From NCBI RefSeq assembly GCF_014287875.1, contig NZ_JACOPN010000001.1, positions 186,001 to 250,000 on the forward strand: a stretch of 64,000 nucleotides of DNA, read 5' to 3'. This document shows, piece by piece, positions 1-8,164 of the stretch (position 1 is the stretch's first letter; every line of letters starts with the position of its first letter). Origin of the DNA: Flintibacter faecis. Its GTDB lineage: Bacteria > Bacillota > Clostridia > Oscillospirales > Oscillospiraceae. The translations under genes and the position numbers were made by a program. The notes beneath the pieces are model-generated. The model did no database searches. It was given only the letters and a program-made list of their open reading frames with translations, and had not been told where the DNA came from.

Positions 1-803
1 CCGCCGGCACCGGCGGCTTCTCCAACCGGAACGCCAGCGTGGGGGCCTATGGCAGCGTGGCCATCGACCTTATTATTACCGTGTTCATTCTGCTCTTCTC
101 GGTGAACTTCGCCGTGTATTTTCTGCTGCTCACCCGCAAGTTCCGGGATATTCTGGCCAGCGACGAGCTGCGCTTTTTCCTGACGGTGGTGGCCGGGTCC
201 ACCCTGCTCATTGCCTGGAACATCCGGGGGCTGTACTCCTCCTTTGCCCAAGCTCTGCGCTATGCCGTGTTCCAGGTGGCCTCCATCATCTCCACCACCG
301 GCTTTGCCACGGCGGACTTTACCCTGTGGCCCCAGCTGTCCCATCTCATCCTGATCCTGATCATGTTCTGCGGGGCCTGCGCCGGGTCCACCGGCGGCGG
401 CATGAAGTGCTCCCGTATTCTGATCCTGGGCCGCTCTCTCCGGCGGGAGATCCACCGCATTGTCCACCCCCGCTCGGTGGAGGTGGTCACTCTGGACGGC
501 AAGGTGGTGGAGGAGGAGACCATCCACTCGGCCCTCACCTTTGTAGGGAGCTATTTTCTGGTCATTCTGGCCGGGGCCCTGGTCATCTCCCTGGACAACT
601 TCTCTTTCTCCGTCTCTTTTTCCGCCGCCCTCACCTGTGTGAGCAACGTGGGACCCGGGCTGGAGCTCATCGGCCCGGCGGGGAACTTCTCCATCTTCTC
701 CCCCCTGTCCAAGCTGGTCATGTCCCTGTGCATGATCGTGGGACGGCTGGAGATCCTGCCCGTGCTGGTCTTGTTCAGCCGTAGCACCTGGCGGAAGGAC
801 TGA
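1..803 (+). CDS. trkH: TrkH/KtrB-type potassium uptake membrane subunit, 3' end only
   Basis: C-terminal ~266 residues of a K+ channel-like subunit that imports potassium with a cytosolic TrkA/KtrA partner. The reading frame is open to the left edge (frame from base 3), so the true start lies outside the window. It opens with TGGFSNRN, a selectivity-filter-like loop, and repeats the pattern as STTGFAT and AGSTGGGMK, followed by hydrophobic helices and a second filter-like SNVGPG. It ends with LEILPVLVLFS, the usual Trk/Ktr C-terminus. No trkA gene is visible downstream; it may lie upstream. Family assignment is firm; Trk versus Ktr cannot be separated from this fragment. Confidence 0.9.
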   Translation, partial: AGTGGFSNRNASVGAYGSVAIDLIITVFILLFSVNFAVYFLLLTRKFRDILASDELRFFLTVVAGSTLLIAWNIRGLYSSFAQALRYAVFQVASIISTTGFATADFTLWPQLSHLILILIMFCGACAGSTGGGMKCSRILILGRSLRREIHRIVHPRSVEVVTLDGKVVEEETIHSALTFVGSYFLVILAGALVISLDNFSFSVSFSAALTCVSNVGPGLELIGPAGNFSIFSPLSKLVMSLCMIVGRLEILPVLVLFSRSTWRKD

Positions 804-893
804 AGTTCTTACTTGTGCGGCCTCCGTTCCACTCAAGAGAACACTTACAAAAATTTTAAAAGTATTAGTGTGCAAGTAGTTTAAAATGTTCAC

Positions 894-921
894 TTGCATT
901 TTGCGTGTTCTATGGTAAAAT
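894..921 (+). promoter_or_regulatory. Sigma-A type promoter for hppA
   Basis: TTGCAT (894-899), a 16-base spacer, then TAAAAT (916-921) with an upstream TGG that resembles an extended -10. Transcription would start near 928, giving an ~80-base leader before hppA that contains the hairpin described separately. Confidence 0.55.
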
Positions 922-935
922 AACAACATAACATG

Positions 936-977
936 GCGCTAGGGTCCTAGCGGCTTTTTTTAACCCCGGCCTAGCGC
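936..977 (+). promoter_or_regulatory. hppA leader: two mutually exclusive hairpins, possible attenuator
   Basis: CGCTAGG (937-943) is followed after two bases by CCTAGCG (946-952) and then GC and seven T residues: a short terminator-like stem only ~8 bases after the predicted start site. The same left arm, GCGCTAGG (936-943), is also perfectly complementary to CCTAGCGC at 970-977. The two pairings exclude each other, as in a transcription attenuator. The trigger, if any, is unknown. Confidence 0.4.
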
Positions 978-1007
978 AGGAAAGAAACGAAAGAAGTAAA
1001 GAGGAGC

Positions 1008-3119
1008 GTGCAAGTTTTGGACAACTATTTCTGGATCGGACTTGTCGGTGCGGTGGCAGCTCTGCTGTTCGCCATCCTGCAGCGGCAGAAAGTCCTGGCC
1101 TTCTCCGAAGGCAACGACACCATGAAGAAGATCGCCTCCGCCATCCGTCAGGGCGCTAACGCCTATCTGCGTCACCAGTACACCACCGTCGCCAAGGTGT
1201 TCGTAGTGGTGTTCGTCATCCTGCTGGCTCTGGCCTATTTCGGGATGCTGGACAACTGGTTCATCCCCTTCGCCTTCCTGACCGGCGGCATCTACTCCGC
1301 CCTGGCCGGTTTCGTGGGCATGCGCATCGCCACCGCCGCCAACTCCCGTACCGCGCAGGCCGCCAGCGAGAGCCTGAACAAGGGCCTGAACGTGGCCTTC
1401 TCCTCCGGCTCCGTCATGGGCTTCACCGTGGTGGGCCTGGGCCTGCTGGACATCTCCGTGTGGTTCCACATTCTGAAGTACGTTGCCCACTTCGACGCCG
1501 CCAAGATCGCCCAGACCATGGTCATGTTCGGCATGGGCGCCTCCTTCATGGCTCTGTTTGCCCGTGTGGGCGGCGGCATCTTCACCAAGGCCGCCGACGT
1601 GGGCGCTGACCTGGTGGGTAAGGTCGAGGCCGGCATCCCCGAGGACGACCCCCGCAACCCCGCCACCATCGCCGACAACGTGGGCGATAACGTGGGCGAC
1701 GTGGCCGGCATGGGCGCTGACCTGTACGAGTCCTATGTGGGCTCCATCCTGGCCACCTTTGCCCTGGGCGTGGCCGCCTATCCCGACAACAGCTGGTCCG
1801 CCATGCTGCTGCCCATCTCCCTGGCCGTTGTGGGCATCCTGTGCTCCATCGCCTGCTCCTTCCTGATCCGCACCAAGGAGGGCGCTTCTCAGCGCGAGCT
1901 GCTGGGCACCCTGCGCAAGGGTACTTACGGCGCTGCCATCCTGGCCGCCATCCTGGCCGCTCCTCTGACCTACTTCACCGTGGGCAACTGGGGCGTGTAC
2001 GTCGCTATCCTGTGTGGTCTGATCGGCGGCTGCGCCATCGGCTACTTCACCGAGTATTACACCTCTGACACCTACAAGCCCACCCAGGTCCTGGCTGACG
2101 CCACCGAGACCGGCGCCGCCACCACCATCATCGGCGGTCTGTCCCTGGGCATGATGTCCACCATCGCCCCCATCCTGATCGTGGGCGCTGCCGTTATCAT
2201 CTCCTTCCTGGCTGCCGGCGGCTCTCTGGCCACCGCTTCCGCCAACTACGCCGACCTGTTCTCTAAGGGTCTGTACGGCATCGGCATCGCCGCCGTGGGT
2301 ATGCTGTCCACTCTGGGCATCACTCTGGCCACCGACGCCTATGGTCCCGTGGCCGACAACGCCGGCGGCATCGCCGAGATGTCCGGCCTGGGCGAGGAGG
2401 TCCGTGAGCGCACCGACGCCCTGGACTCCCTGGGCAACACCACCGCTGCCACCGGCAAGGGCTTCGCCATCGGCTCCGCCGCTTTGACCGCCCTGGCTCT
2501 GCTGGTCAGCTATGTGGACATCGTCAAGTCCAAGATGGACCACGCCCCCGATCTGTCCCTGACCAACCCCGCCGTTCTGGTGGGTCTGTTCGTGGGCGCT
2601 ATGCTCACCTTCGTGTTCGCCGCCTTCACCATGAGCGCCGTGCAGCGCGCCGCCCAGTCCATCGTGGTCGAGGTCCGCCGCCAGTTCCGGGAGATCGCCG
2701 GCATCATGGAGGGCAAGTCCGATCCCGACTACGCCAGCTGCGTGGGTCTGTGCACCAAGGGTGCCCTGAAGGAGATGGTCAACCCCTCTCTGCTGGCCAT
2801 CGTGGTCCCCATCGCCACCGGTCTGATCCTGTCCGTTGAGGGCGTTGTGGGCCTGCTGGGCGGCGTGTCCGTCACCGGCTTCGCCATGGCCGTGTTCATG
2901 TCCAACGCCGGCGGCGCTTGGGATAACGCCAAGAAGTACATCGAGGCCGGCCACCACGGCGGCAAGGGCAGCGACAACCACAAGGCCGCCGTCATCGGCG
3001 ACACCGTGGGCGACCCCTTCAAGGACACCTCCGGCCCCTCTCTGAACATCCTGATCAAGCTGGTCTCCACCGTGTCCATCGTGTTCTCCGGCCTGATCGT
3101 AAACTTCCACCTGCTGTAA
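1008..3119 (+). CDS. hppA: Membrane-bound K+-dependent pyrophosphatase (ion pump)
   Basis: About 700-residue polytopic membrane protein that couples pyrophosphate hydrolysis to H+ or Na+ export. The pyrophosphate-binding stretch [16 protein letters not shown] lies near residues 212-227 and a second acidic motif near 443-451 (DAYGPVADN). The [10 protein letters not shown] motif (476-485) has alanine where K+-independent enzymes have lysine, so a K+-dependent enzyme is expected; H+ versus Na+ cannot be decided. The GTG at 1008 is only one base from the GAGGAG at 1001-1006; a TTG at 1017 has normal spacing (10 bases) and may be the real start. Monocistronic, with its own promoter and terminator. 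Confidence 0.97.
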   Translation: MQVLDNYFWIGLVGAVAALLFAILQRQKVLAFSEGNDTMKKIASAIRQGANAYLRHQYTTVAKVFVVVFVILLALAYFGMLDNWFIPFAFLTGGIYSALAGFVGMRIATAANSRTAQAASESLNKGLNVAFSSGSVMGFTVVGLGLLDISVWFHILKYVAHFDAAKIAQTMVMFGMGASFMALFARVGGGIFTKAADVGADLVGKVEAGIPEDDPRNPATIADNVGDNVGDVAGMGADLYESYVGSILATFALGVAAYPDNSWSAMLLPISLAVVGILCSIACSFLIRTKEGASQRELLGTLRKGTYGAAILAAILAAPLTYFTVGNWGVYVAILCGLIGGCAIGYFTEYYTSDTYKPTQVLADATETGAATTIIGGLSLGMMSTIAPILIVGAAVIISFLAAGGSLATASANYADLFSKGLYGIGIAAVGMLSTLGITLATDAYGPVADNAGGIAEMSGLGEEVRERTDALDSLGNTTAATGKGFAIGSAALTALALLVSYVDIVKSKMDHAPDLSLTNPAVLVGLFVGAMLTFVFAAFTMSAVQRAAQSIVVEVRRQFREIAGIMEGKSDPDYASCVGLCTKGALKEMVNPSLLAIVVPIATGLILSVEGVVGLLGGVSVTGFAMAVFMSNAGGAWDNAKKYIEAGHHGGKGSDNHKAAVIGDTVGDPFKDTSGPSLNILIKLVSTVSIVFSGLIVNFHLL

Positions 3120-3145
3120 GCAGAACGCTCTGTCATTGCTAACGC

Positions 3146-3186
3146 GTCCGCCCCGTCTGTGTTACAGACGGGGCGGACGTTTTATT
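3146..3186 (+). terminator. hppA terminator
   Basis: GTCCGCCCCGTCTGT (3146-3160), loop GTT, ACAGACGGGGCGGAC (3164-3178), then a T-rich run. A 15-bp perfect stem: a classic intrinsic terminator. Confidence 0.93.
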
Positions 3187-3212
3187 ATCCTCTCTGCTTT
3201 GCCTTTGATCGC

Positions 3213-3401
3213 TTACTGGATATGCTCCTCCACGCAGTTGTCCACCACGGGAAAGCCCATGCCGCTGCGCACCCCTGTGGGATAGTCGGCCATGCTCATC
3301 CCGTCAAACCGGGCGCACAGCCGCCCCTGGGGACTCAGCCGCAGGTCGTTCAGCCGTCCGGGGCCGGACTTGTTGGGGCGCAATTTGTCTTTGTTTGGCA
3401 T
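3213..3401 (-). CDS. Small protein of unknown function, 62 residues
   Basis: I do not recognise the family. The case for a gene is the translation signal: on the minus strand GGGAGGTG lies seven to eight bases before the ATG (3399-3401), a strong site for this genome. The product is basic at its N-terminus (MPNKDKLRPNKSGPGR), has no membrane segment, and ends in an acidic tail with a single Cys (VVDNCVEEHIQ). It sits between the hppA and alcohol dehydrogenase terminators, so it is probably a separate transcript; no good promoter was found. Confidence 0.55.
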   Translation of the reverse strand: MPNKDKLRPNKSGPGRLNDLRLSPQGRLCARFDGMSMADYPTGVRSGMGFPVVDNCVEEHIQ

Positions 3402-3473
3402 TTTGTTTCACCTCCCGGTTTTAAGATGCCCCGCCGGAGCGCTTTATACGCAGCACCTCGAAAGGACGGCAGG

Positions 3474-3507
3474 ACAAAAGGCCCCCCGCAGCTTCTCACT
3501 GCGGGGG
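3474..3507 (-). terminator. Terminator of the iron alcohol dehydrogenase gene
   Basis: On the minus strand a stem of CCCCCGCAG / CTGCGGGGG (arms 3499-3507 and 3483-3491, loop of 7) is followed by CCTTTTG. It lies 27 bases after the dehydrogenase stop codon. Confidence 0.85.
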
Positions 3508-3533
3508 ACCTGATATATCGGATTCAGCTTCTC

Positions 3534-4691
3534 TTATTCGCCCTCATAGGCCTGGCGGTAGATCTCCACGATCTGCTCGGTGGTGGCCGTTCTGGGATTG
3601 GTGACGCTGCACACGTCCTTTTGGGCGTTTTCGGCCATCATGATAAAGTCCTCCGGCTTCACGCCCAGCTCCTTCAAGCTCTTGGGGATGCCCAGGCGCT
3701 GGCTCATGCACTTCACGGCCTGGATGCCGGCCTCGGCGTCCCGGTCGCTGGATACGCCGGCGCCCTCCACACCCAGCGCATGGGCGATCTGCTTAAAGCG
3801 GTTCATATTGCCGATGAGGTTGAATTTCATCACATAGGGCAGCAGCACCGCGTTGCACACGCCGTGGGGCAGGTTGTACACGCCGCCCAGCTGGTGGGCC
3901 ATGGCATGGACATAACCCAGGGAGGCATTGTTGAAGGCGATACCGGCCAGATACTGGGCATAGGCCATCTTGTCCCGGGCCTTCATGTAGTTTCCGTTGG
4001 CCACCGCCTTGGGCAGATAATGGGAGATCATCTGGATCGCCATAATGGCCGCCGCATCCGTCAGGGGGTTGGCATCGGTGGAGACATAGGCCTCGATGGC
4101 GTGGGTCAGGGCATCCATGCCGGTGGCCGCCGTGAGGGCCGGGGGCATCCCCTTCATCAGCTCCGGGTCGTTGATGGCGATCTGAGGGGTGACCCGCCAG
4201 TCCACGATGGCCATCTTCACCTTCCGCCGGGTGTCGGTGATGATGCAGAAGCGGGTGATCTCAGAGGCGGTGCCCGCCGTGGTGTTCACGGCCATCAGAG
4301 GCATCAGGGGTTTGGTGGACCGGTCTACGCCCTCGTAATCGTGGATGCTCCCGCCGCTGGCGGCCACCATGCCGATGCCCTTGGCGCAGTCGTGGGAGGA
4401 ACCGCCGCCCAGAGACAGGATAGAGTCACAGCCGTGCTCCCGATAGGCGGTCACACCGGCGGCCACGTTCAGGTCGGTGGGGTTGGGCTCAGCCCCGGGG
4501 AATATCTCCGCCTGGATGCCCGCCTTGGACAGGATATCCGCCACCCGTCCGGCCATGCCGCACTGGGCCAGGAACTTGTCAGTGACGATCAGGGTCTTGC
4601 TGCCTCCCAGGCTCTTCATCAGGTCACCGGCCTCATTTACCGCGCCCATACCAAATACGTTCCGAGTAGGCAGAAAATAATAGGTAGACAT
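3534..4691 (-). CDS. Iron-containing alcohol dehydrogenase (group III)
   Basis: 385 residues, full length for the family. NAD-binding GGGSS at 95-99; metal ligands by family pattern are Asp193, His197, His262 and His276 (GMDALTHAIE, VHAMAHQ, NLPHG). These enzymes interconvert short alcohols or diols and aldehydes with NAD(H), typically as a fermentative redox outlet; the exact substrate (ethanol, butanol, 1,3-propanediol or lactaldehyde) cannot be read from the sequence. AGGAGG-type site before ATG. Single gene with its own promoter and terminator. Confidence 0.94.
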   Translation of the reverse strand: MSTYYFLPTRNVFGMGAVNEAGDLMKSLGGSKTLIVTDKFLAQCGMAGRVADILSKAGIQAEIFPGAEPNPTDLNVAAGVTAYREHGCDSILSLGGGSSHDCAKGIGMVAASGGSIHDYEGVDRSTKPLMPLMAVNTTAGTASEITRFCIITDTRRKVKMAIVDWRVTPQIAINDPELMKGMPPALTAATGMDALTHAIEAYVSTDANPLTDAAAIMAIQMISHYLPKAVANGNYMKARDKMAYAQYLAGIAFNNASLGYVHAMAHQLGGVYNLPHGVCNAVLLPYVMKFNLIGNMNRFKQIAHALGVEGAGVSSDRDAEAGIQAVKCMSQRLGIPKSLKELGVKPEDFIMMAENAQKDVCSVTNPRTATTEQIVEIYRQAYEGE

Positions 4692-4784
4692 AGTCCAGTT
4701 CCTCCTTGAATTTCATTCATCTTCCTTTTCAACGTCCCAAAACGAATGATGTGCTCAATTATCTTTCATTTTTGGGTTGGCCGC

Positions 4785-4814
4785 ATTATAGCATAGCACA
4801 ATTTAGAAATGCAA
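4785..4814 (-). promoter_or_regulatory. Promoter for the alcohol dehydrogenase gene
   Basis: On the minus strand TTGCAT (plus 4809-4814), an 18-base spacer and TATAAT (plus 4785-4790). The transcript would have a ~90-base leader. The -10 is perfect, the -35 is weaker. Confidence 0.55.
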
Positions 4815-5099
4815 TACCAAATTCAAAATCCTTAATTTTTTATTGCGTATCTCACTTTTCACTTAAATTATATCGGCTTTTTACAGGTGTTTCTCTGTGT
4901 ATTCCTACTTTGTTTGCAGTTTAACAATGTTTCATCTTGCATTTTTGTCAATTGGACGCTGTGCATGTCCTTTTCTCACTTTTGAATTAAATCAATATCG
5001 CAAATTCATTTTATATAAGTTTTTGAACGGTGCACCGTCGTCACCGCTTCGGCAGGACTCCGCCTGTAAAAAATAATTTTCGTTTTTTTCAAAAAAGGC
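4815..5099. other. AT-rich gap without a recognisable gene
   Basis: About 285 bases, much richer in A+T than the surroundings. Possible short frames here lack ribosome binding sites and resemble no protein. Nothing else identifiable is seen between the dehydrogenase promoter and the tRNA-Ser promoter. Confidence 0.5.
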
Positions 5100-5127
5100 T
5101 TGACGAATGAAAAAAAGCTGGTATAAT
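5100..5127 (+). promoter_or_regulatory. Promoter for tRNA-Ser
   Basis: TTGACG (5100-5105), 16-base spacer, TATAAT (5122-5127), about 58 bases before the mature tRNA 5' end. Confidence 0.75.
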
Positions 5128-5184
5128 AATCGATGTTGCCGCAAGGCCGACCACAATTAAACACTTTTACAGAGTGTGACACAC

Positions 5185-5273
5185 GGAGTAGTATCGAAGT
5201 GGTCATAACGAGCACGATTGGAAATCGTGTAGCCTTCACGGGCTCGAGGGTTCGAATCCCTCCTACTCCGCCA
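5185..5273 (+). tRNA. tRNA-Ser(GGA)
   Basis: Acceptor GGAGTAG pairs with CTACTCC; discriminator G and encoded CCA end at 5273. The anticodon stem CACGA/TCGTG encloses TTGGAAA, giving anticodon GGA at 5220-5222, which reads UCC/UCU. The long variable arm (AGCCTTCACGGGCT) is typical of class II tRNAs. Confidence 0.96.
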
Positions 5274-5280
5274 GAAAAAA

Positions 5281-5309
5281 ACACCACCCCCTTGGGTGGT
5301 GTTTTTTTG
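5281..5309. terminator. Bidirectional terminator after tRNA-Ser
   Basis: ACACCACCC (5281-5289) and GGGTGGTGT (5294-5302) with A-rich and T-rich flanks on either side. It can end the tRNA transcript on the plus strand and the convergent DUF3298-like gene on the minus strand. Confidence 0.9.
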
Positions 5310-5314
5310 TTGTT

Positions 5315-5977
5315 CTAGCCCTTCACCACAAACGTGGGGGTTCCCTCTGCCATGGGGGCTATCGTTCCCTGGGGGAAGGCCAGCTCGATCCCCTCTTCGG
5401 TGAGACAGGCATCCCGCCAGGGGAGATTTTTTCGTACTTTCTCCCGCCAGTCCTCGTCTGGGACCCAGGCTCCAGCGCTCCGGCGCTGCTCCCCCTGGTC
5501 GATAATTTGATCGGCCAGGCGCTTTTTCCGGCCCCGGCGGCGGCCTAACCACTCCTCCGGGGGACAGGGCGCGCCCTCCCGCACCTTCCACACGTCCCCC
5601 CACTGCACCCGGTTTACTTTGCCGTCCCCCCGACTCTCCCAGCCGTTCAGACGCAGACTGAGCACCCCGTCTTTCCACAGGACCTTCTCCCCCCGCAGCT
5701 CTCCTTTCCAGGGGGTAAAGGGCCGGGCGGCGGCCCGGCACTGAGCCAGCTGGATGCACGCCCTCCAATACACCTCTCGCCGCCACCGCCTGCGCCAGGA
5801 CTCCGCCAGACGGGCGTAATACCGGCTGATCCACCTTCCGCCCAGCCCCGCTCCTTCCAATTCCGGCCAGACCAGGTGAAAGGTCAGCACCGCCTCCCCC
5901 TCCAGGGTCATGGTCTCCTCCGCCTCTCGCCAGACAAGCCGCGGCTCTCCCCGGTTTTTTCTCCATTTTTCTTCCAT
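5315..5977 (-). CDS. DUF3298/RsiV-like domain protein without membrane anchor
   Basis: 220 residues, with no signal peptide or membrane helix. The C-terminal part (ACLTEEGIELAFPQGTIAP followed by PTFVV) resembles the end of the DUF3298 domain found in RsiV-type anti-sigma factors and in exported proteins, but the membrane segment those carry is absent. The middle is rich in Arg and Trp. The start is supported by GGGGAGGG about eight bases upstream. Function unknown; it is convergent with tRNA-Ser and shares its terminator. Confidence 0.65.
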   Translation of the reverse strand: MEEKWRKNRGEPRLVWREAEETMTLEGEAVLTFHLVWPELEGAGLGGRWISRYYARLAESWRRRWRREVYWRACIQLAQCRAAARPFTPWKGELRGEKVLWKDGVLSLRLNGWESRGDGKVNRVQWGDVWKVREGAPCPPEEWLGRRRGRKKRLADQIIDQGEQRRSAGAWVPDEDWREKVRKNLPWRDACLTEEGIELAFPQGTIAPMAEGTPTFVVKG

Positions 5978-6055
5978 TTTTCCGCCCTCCCCGGTGTTTT
6001 TCTCGTCCCATCCTATGGCGAATTATTTTTTCTGTGAAAAAATCATATTTTCCTG

Positions 6056-6084
6056 TTTACTTTCATATTTTAATGTATTAAAAT
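6056..6084 (+). promoter_or_regulatory. Probable promoter of the yerC operon
   Basis: TTTACT (6056-6061), 17-base spacer, TAAAAT (6079-6084) in an A+T-rich stretch. Both boxes deviate from consensus. Confidence 0.4.
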
Positions 6085-6140
6085 AGAGTTATCATTTACC
6101 ACTACCACCATACCGGCCGTGGATCGAAAGGAGCTTCCTT

Positions 6141-6446
6141 ATGTCTAAATTTCTGGACAAGCCCGCCAGTGATACCCTTTACCGTGCCATCGTTCTTCTG
6201 CAGACCGAGGAGGAATGCCGCAATTTTCTCCAGGACCTTTGCACAGTGTCTGAGTTGAAGGCCATGGAGCAGCGCATGGAGGTGGCCATGCTGCTGGACG
6301 ACGGGCTGATCTATAGCGATATTCTGGAGCGCACCGGCGCCTCCAGCGCCACCATCAGCCGGGTCAACCGCTGTCTTCATTACGGCGCGGAGGGCTACCA
6401 TACCGTCATCCCCCGTCTAAAGGGGGAGAAGGAAAAAGAGTCGTGA
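6141..6446 (+). CDS. YerC/YecD-type TrpR-like DNA-binding protein
   Basis: 101 residues, the usual size. It matches the small Bacillota family with a TrpR-like helix-turn-helix: TVSELKAMEQRMEVAMLL, then the recognition part TGASSATISRVNRCL, then HYGAEGYHTV. It is presumed to be a cytosolic regulator; targets in this organism are unknown. AAAGGAG precedes the ATG. It overlaps the next gene by four bases (GTGA), so the two are translationally coupled. Confidence 0.9.
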   Translation: MSKFLDKPASDTLYRAIVLLQTEEECRNFLQDLCTVSELKAMEQRMEVAMLLDDGLIYSDILERTGASSATISRVNRCLHYGAEGYHTVIPRLKGEKEKES

Positions 6447-7219
6447 GCAGCTATGAATTTCTGGCCGGCTGCTATGACGAGCTGACCTATGACGTGGCCT
6501 ATTCCGCCTGGGCCGACTACATCCAGCGGCACTTCCACCGGGGGATCCCGGGCAAGACCATCTTAGACCTGGCCTGCGGCACCGGCTCCCTCACCCGGGA
6601 GCTGGCCCTGCGGGGCTATGAGATGATCGGGGTGGACCTGTCCCCGGAGATGCTGGCTGAAGCGGCGGAAAAGAACCGGGACCTGGGGGAGGACATCATC
6701 CCCCCCATCTTCCTGTGCCAGCCCATGGAGAAGCTGGACCTGTACGGCACCATCGACGCCTGCGTATGCTGCCTGGACAGCGTGAACTATGTCACCGACC
6801 CCAAAAAGCTGAAGCAGGCCTTTGGGCGGGTCCACACCTTCCTCCTGCCCGGGGGGCTGTTTCTCTTCGACGTGAACTCGGTGGAAAAGCTCTCCGCCCT
6901 GGATGGCCAGGTTTTCCTGGACGAGACGGAGGACACCTATTGCGTGTGGCGGGCGGAGTATTCCAAGCGCAGCCGCATCTGCTCCTATTTCATGGACCTG
7001 TTCCGCCTGGACGAGGAATCCGGCCAGTGGGAGCGGGGCGAGGAGCTGCACCGGGAGCGGGCCTATACTGTGGAGGAGCTGACAGACTTCCTCCGCCAGG
7101 CCGGATTCCTGGATATCAAAGTTTATGGCGACAAAAAAATGCGCTCTCCCAAGCCGGGGGAACAGCGCATCTTCTTTGTGGCCAGAAAGGACAAAAGGTC
7201 AAAGATCAATGGCAGATGA
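6443..7219 (+). CDS. Class I SAM-dependent methyltransferase
   Basis: 258 residues with motif I LDLACGTGSLTREL (about residues 40-53), an acidic residue ending the next strand (GVDLSPEML) and a later CCLDSVNYV region, as in YqeM-like methyltransferases. The methyl acceptor is unknown. The GTG start overlaps the yerC stop, and its 3' end overlaps the Hsp33 start, forming a compact three-gene operon. Confidence 0.88.
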   Translation: MSSYEFLAGCYDELTYDVAYSAWADYIQRHFHRGIPGKTILDLACGTGSLTRELALRGYEMIGVDLSPEMLAEAAEKNRDLGEDIIPPIFLCQPMEKLDLYGTIDACVCCLDSVNYVTDPKKLKQAFGRVHTFLLPGGLFLFDVNSVEKLSALDGQVFLDETEDTYCVWRAEYSKRSRICSYFMDLFRLDEESGQWERGEELHRERAYTVEELTDFLRQAGFLDIKVYGDKKMRSPKPGEQRIFFVARKDKRSKINGR

Positions 7220-8087
7220 AATCGTAAGAGCAATGACGGCGGACGGCTATGTAAAGGCCGTGGCCGTCACCGGACGGGACCTGGTAGAGCGGGCCCGGAA
7301 CATCCACACCCTGCTGCCCATGGCCACCGCCGCCCTGGGCCGGGCCCTGCTGGGGGCCTCGATGCTGGGGGACATGCTGAAGGAGCAGAAGGGCTCCCTC
7401 ACCCTCCAGATCAAGGGCGGCGGCCCCCTGGGCACGGTGCTGGCCGTGTCCGACTATGAGGGCAACGTGCGGGGCTATGTGCAGAACCCCCATGTGGAGC
7501 TGATGGAGAAGCACCAGGGCAAGCTGGACGTGGGGGCCGCCGTGGGCAGCACAGGCACCCTCACCGTCATCAAGGACATCGGCCTGAAAGAGCCCTATGT
7601 GGGCTCCATCGGCCTGTTCTCTGGGGAGATCGCCGATGACCTGGCCATGTACTTTGTGGAGAGCGAGCAGATCCCCACCGCCTGCGCCCTGGGAGTGCTG
7701 GTGGGCACGGACCAGAGCGTCACCTCCGCCGGGGGCTACCTCATCCAGCTGCTGCCCGGGGCCAGCGACGACATCATCGACAAGATCGAGGCGGGGGTCC
7801 ACCGGGTGGGCTCCGTCAGCCACGCCCTGGAGGGCGGACTGGACGGCGATGGCCTGCTGCGGGCGGTCCTCAGCGACTTCCAGCTGGAAATTCTGGAGAA
7901 GCACCCGGTGGAGTATCGGTGCTATTGCTCCCGGGACCGGGTCACCCGCGCCCTCATCAGTATGGGCCGGGAGGAGCTGTCCTCCCTCATCCGGGACCAG
8001 GGCCAGGCCGACCTCACCTGCCAGTTCTGCGATAAGGTCTATCACTACTCCCAGGAGCAGCTGGAGCAGCTGCTGGCAGAGATGTAA
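7209..8087 (+). CDS. hslO: Redox-regulated chaperone Hsp33
   Basis: 292 residues from the ATG at 7209; upstream codons in the same frame lie inside the methyltransferase gene and are unlikely to be used. Cytosolic holdase activated by oxidation through a zinc centre. The four zinc cysteines are present as CYC (238, 240) and CQFC (271, 274). The N-terminal core (HTLLPMATAALGRALLGASM) is typical. It overlaps the preceding gene by 11 bases and is followed by a terminator. Confidence 0.96.
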   Translation: MADEIVRAMTADGYVKAVAVTGRDLVERARNIHTLLPMATAALGRALLGASMLGDMLKEQKGSLTLQIKGGGPLGTVLAVSDYEGNVRGYVQNPHVELMEKHQGKLDVGAAVGSTGTLTVIKDIGLKEPYVGSIGLFSGEIADDLAMYFVESEQIPTACALGVLVGTDQSVTSAGGYLIQLLPGASDDIIDKIEAGVHRVGSVSHALEGGLDGDGLLRAVLSDFQLEILEKHPVEYRCYCSRDRVTRALISMGREELSSLIRDQGQADLTCQFCDKVYHYSQEQLEQLLAEM

Positions 8088-8097
8088 CAGCGCAAAA

Positions 8098-8145
8098 ACC
8101 AGCCGGAGAAACGGACGTTCCGCTCCTCCGGCTGGTCTTCTGTTA
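8098..8145. terminator. Terminator between convergent hslO and pfkA
   Basis: ACCAGCCGGAG (8098-8108) pairs with CTCCGGCTGGT (8126-8136), with an A-run before and a T-rich stretch after, so it can serve both strands. Confidence 0.85.
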
Positions 8146-8164
8146 TAATGCAGGTTTTAGCAGG

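Noticed and set aside
960..3110. Long open frame on the minus strand opposite hppA (about 716 codons, Gly/His-rich)
   Set aside because: It is the antisense shadow of a GC-rich gene; no ribosome site, low-complexity composition, and hppA on the other strand is unambiguous.
3159..4709. Long plus-strand frame opposite the alcohol dehydrogenase
   Set aside because: Antisense shadow; the composition is His/Gly-rich without domains, while the minus-strand gene has all family motifs.
4706..4924. 72-codon frame in the AT-rich gap
   Set aside because: No ribosome site, no recognisable features, composition of random AT-rich DNA, and it starts inside the dehydrogenase leader.
5157..6011. 284-codon minus-strand frame overlapping tRNA-Ser and the DUF3298-like gene
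   Set aside because: It runs through the tRNA gene and terminator and is low-complexity; the 220-residue frame has the ribosome site and the domain similarity.
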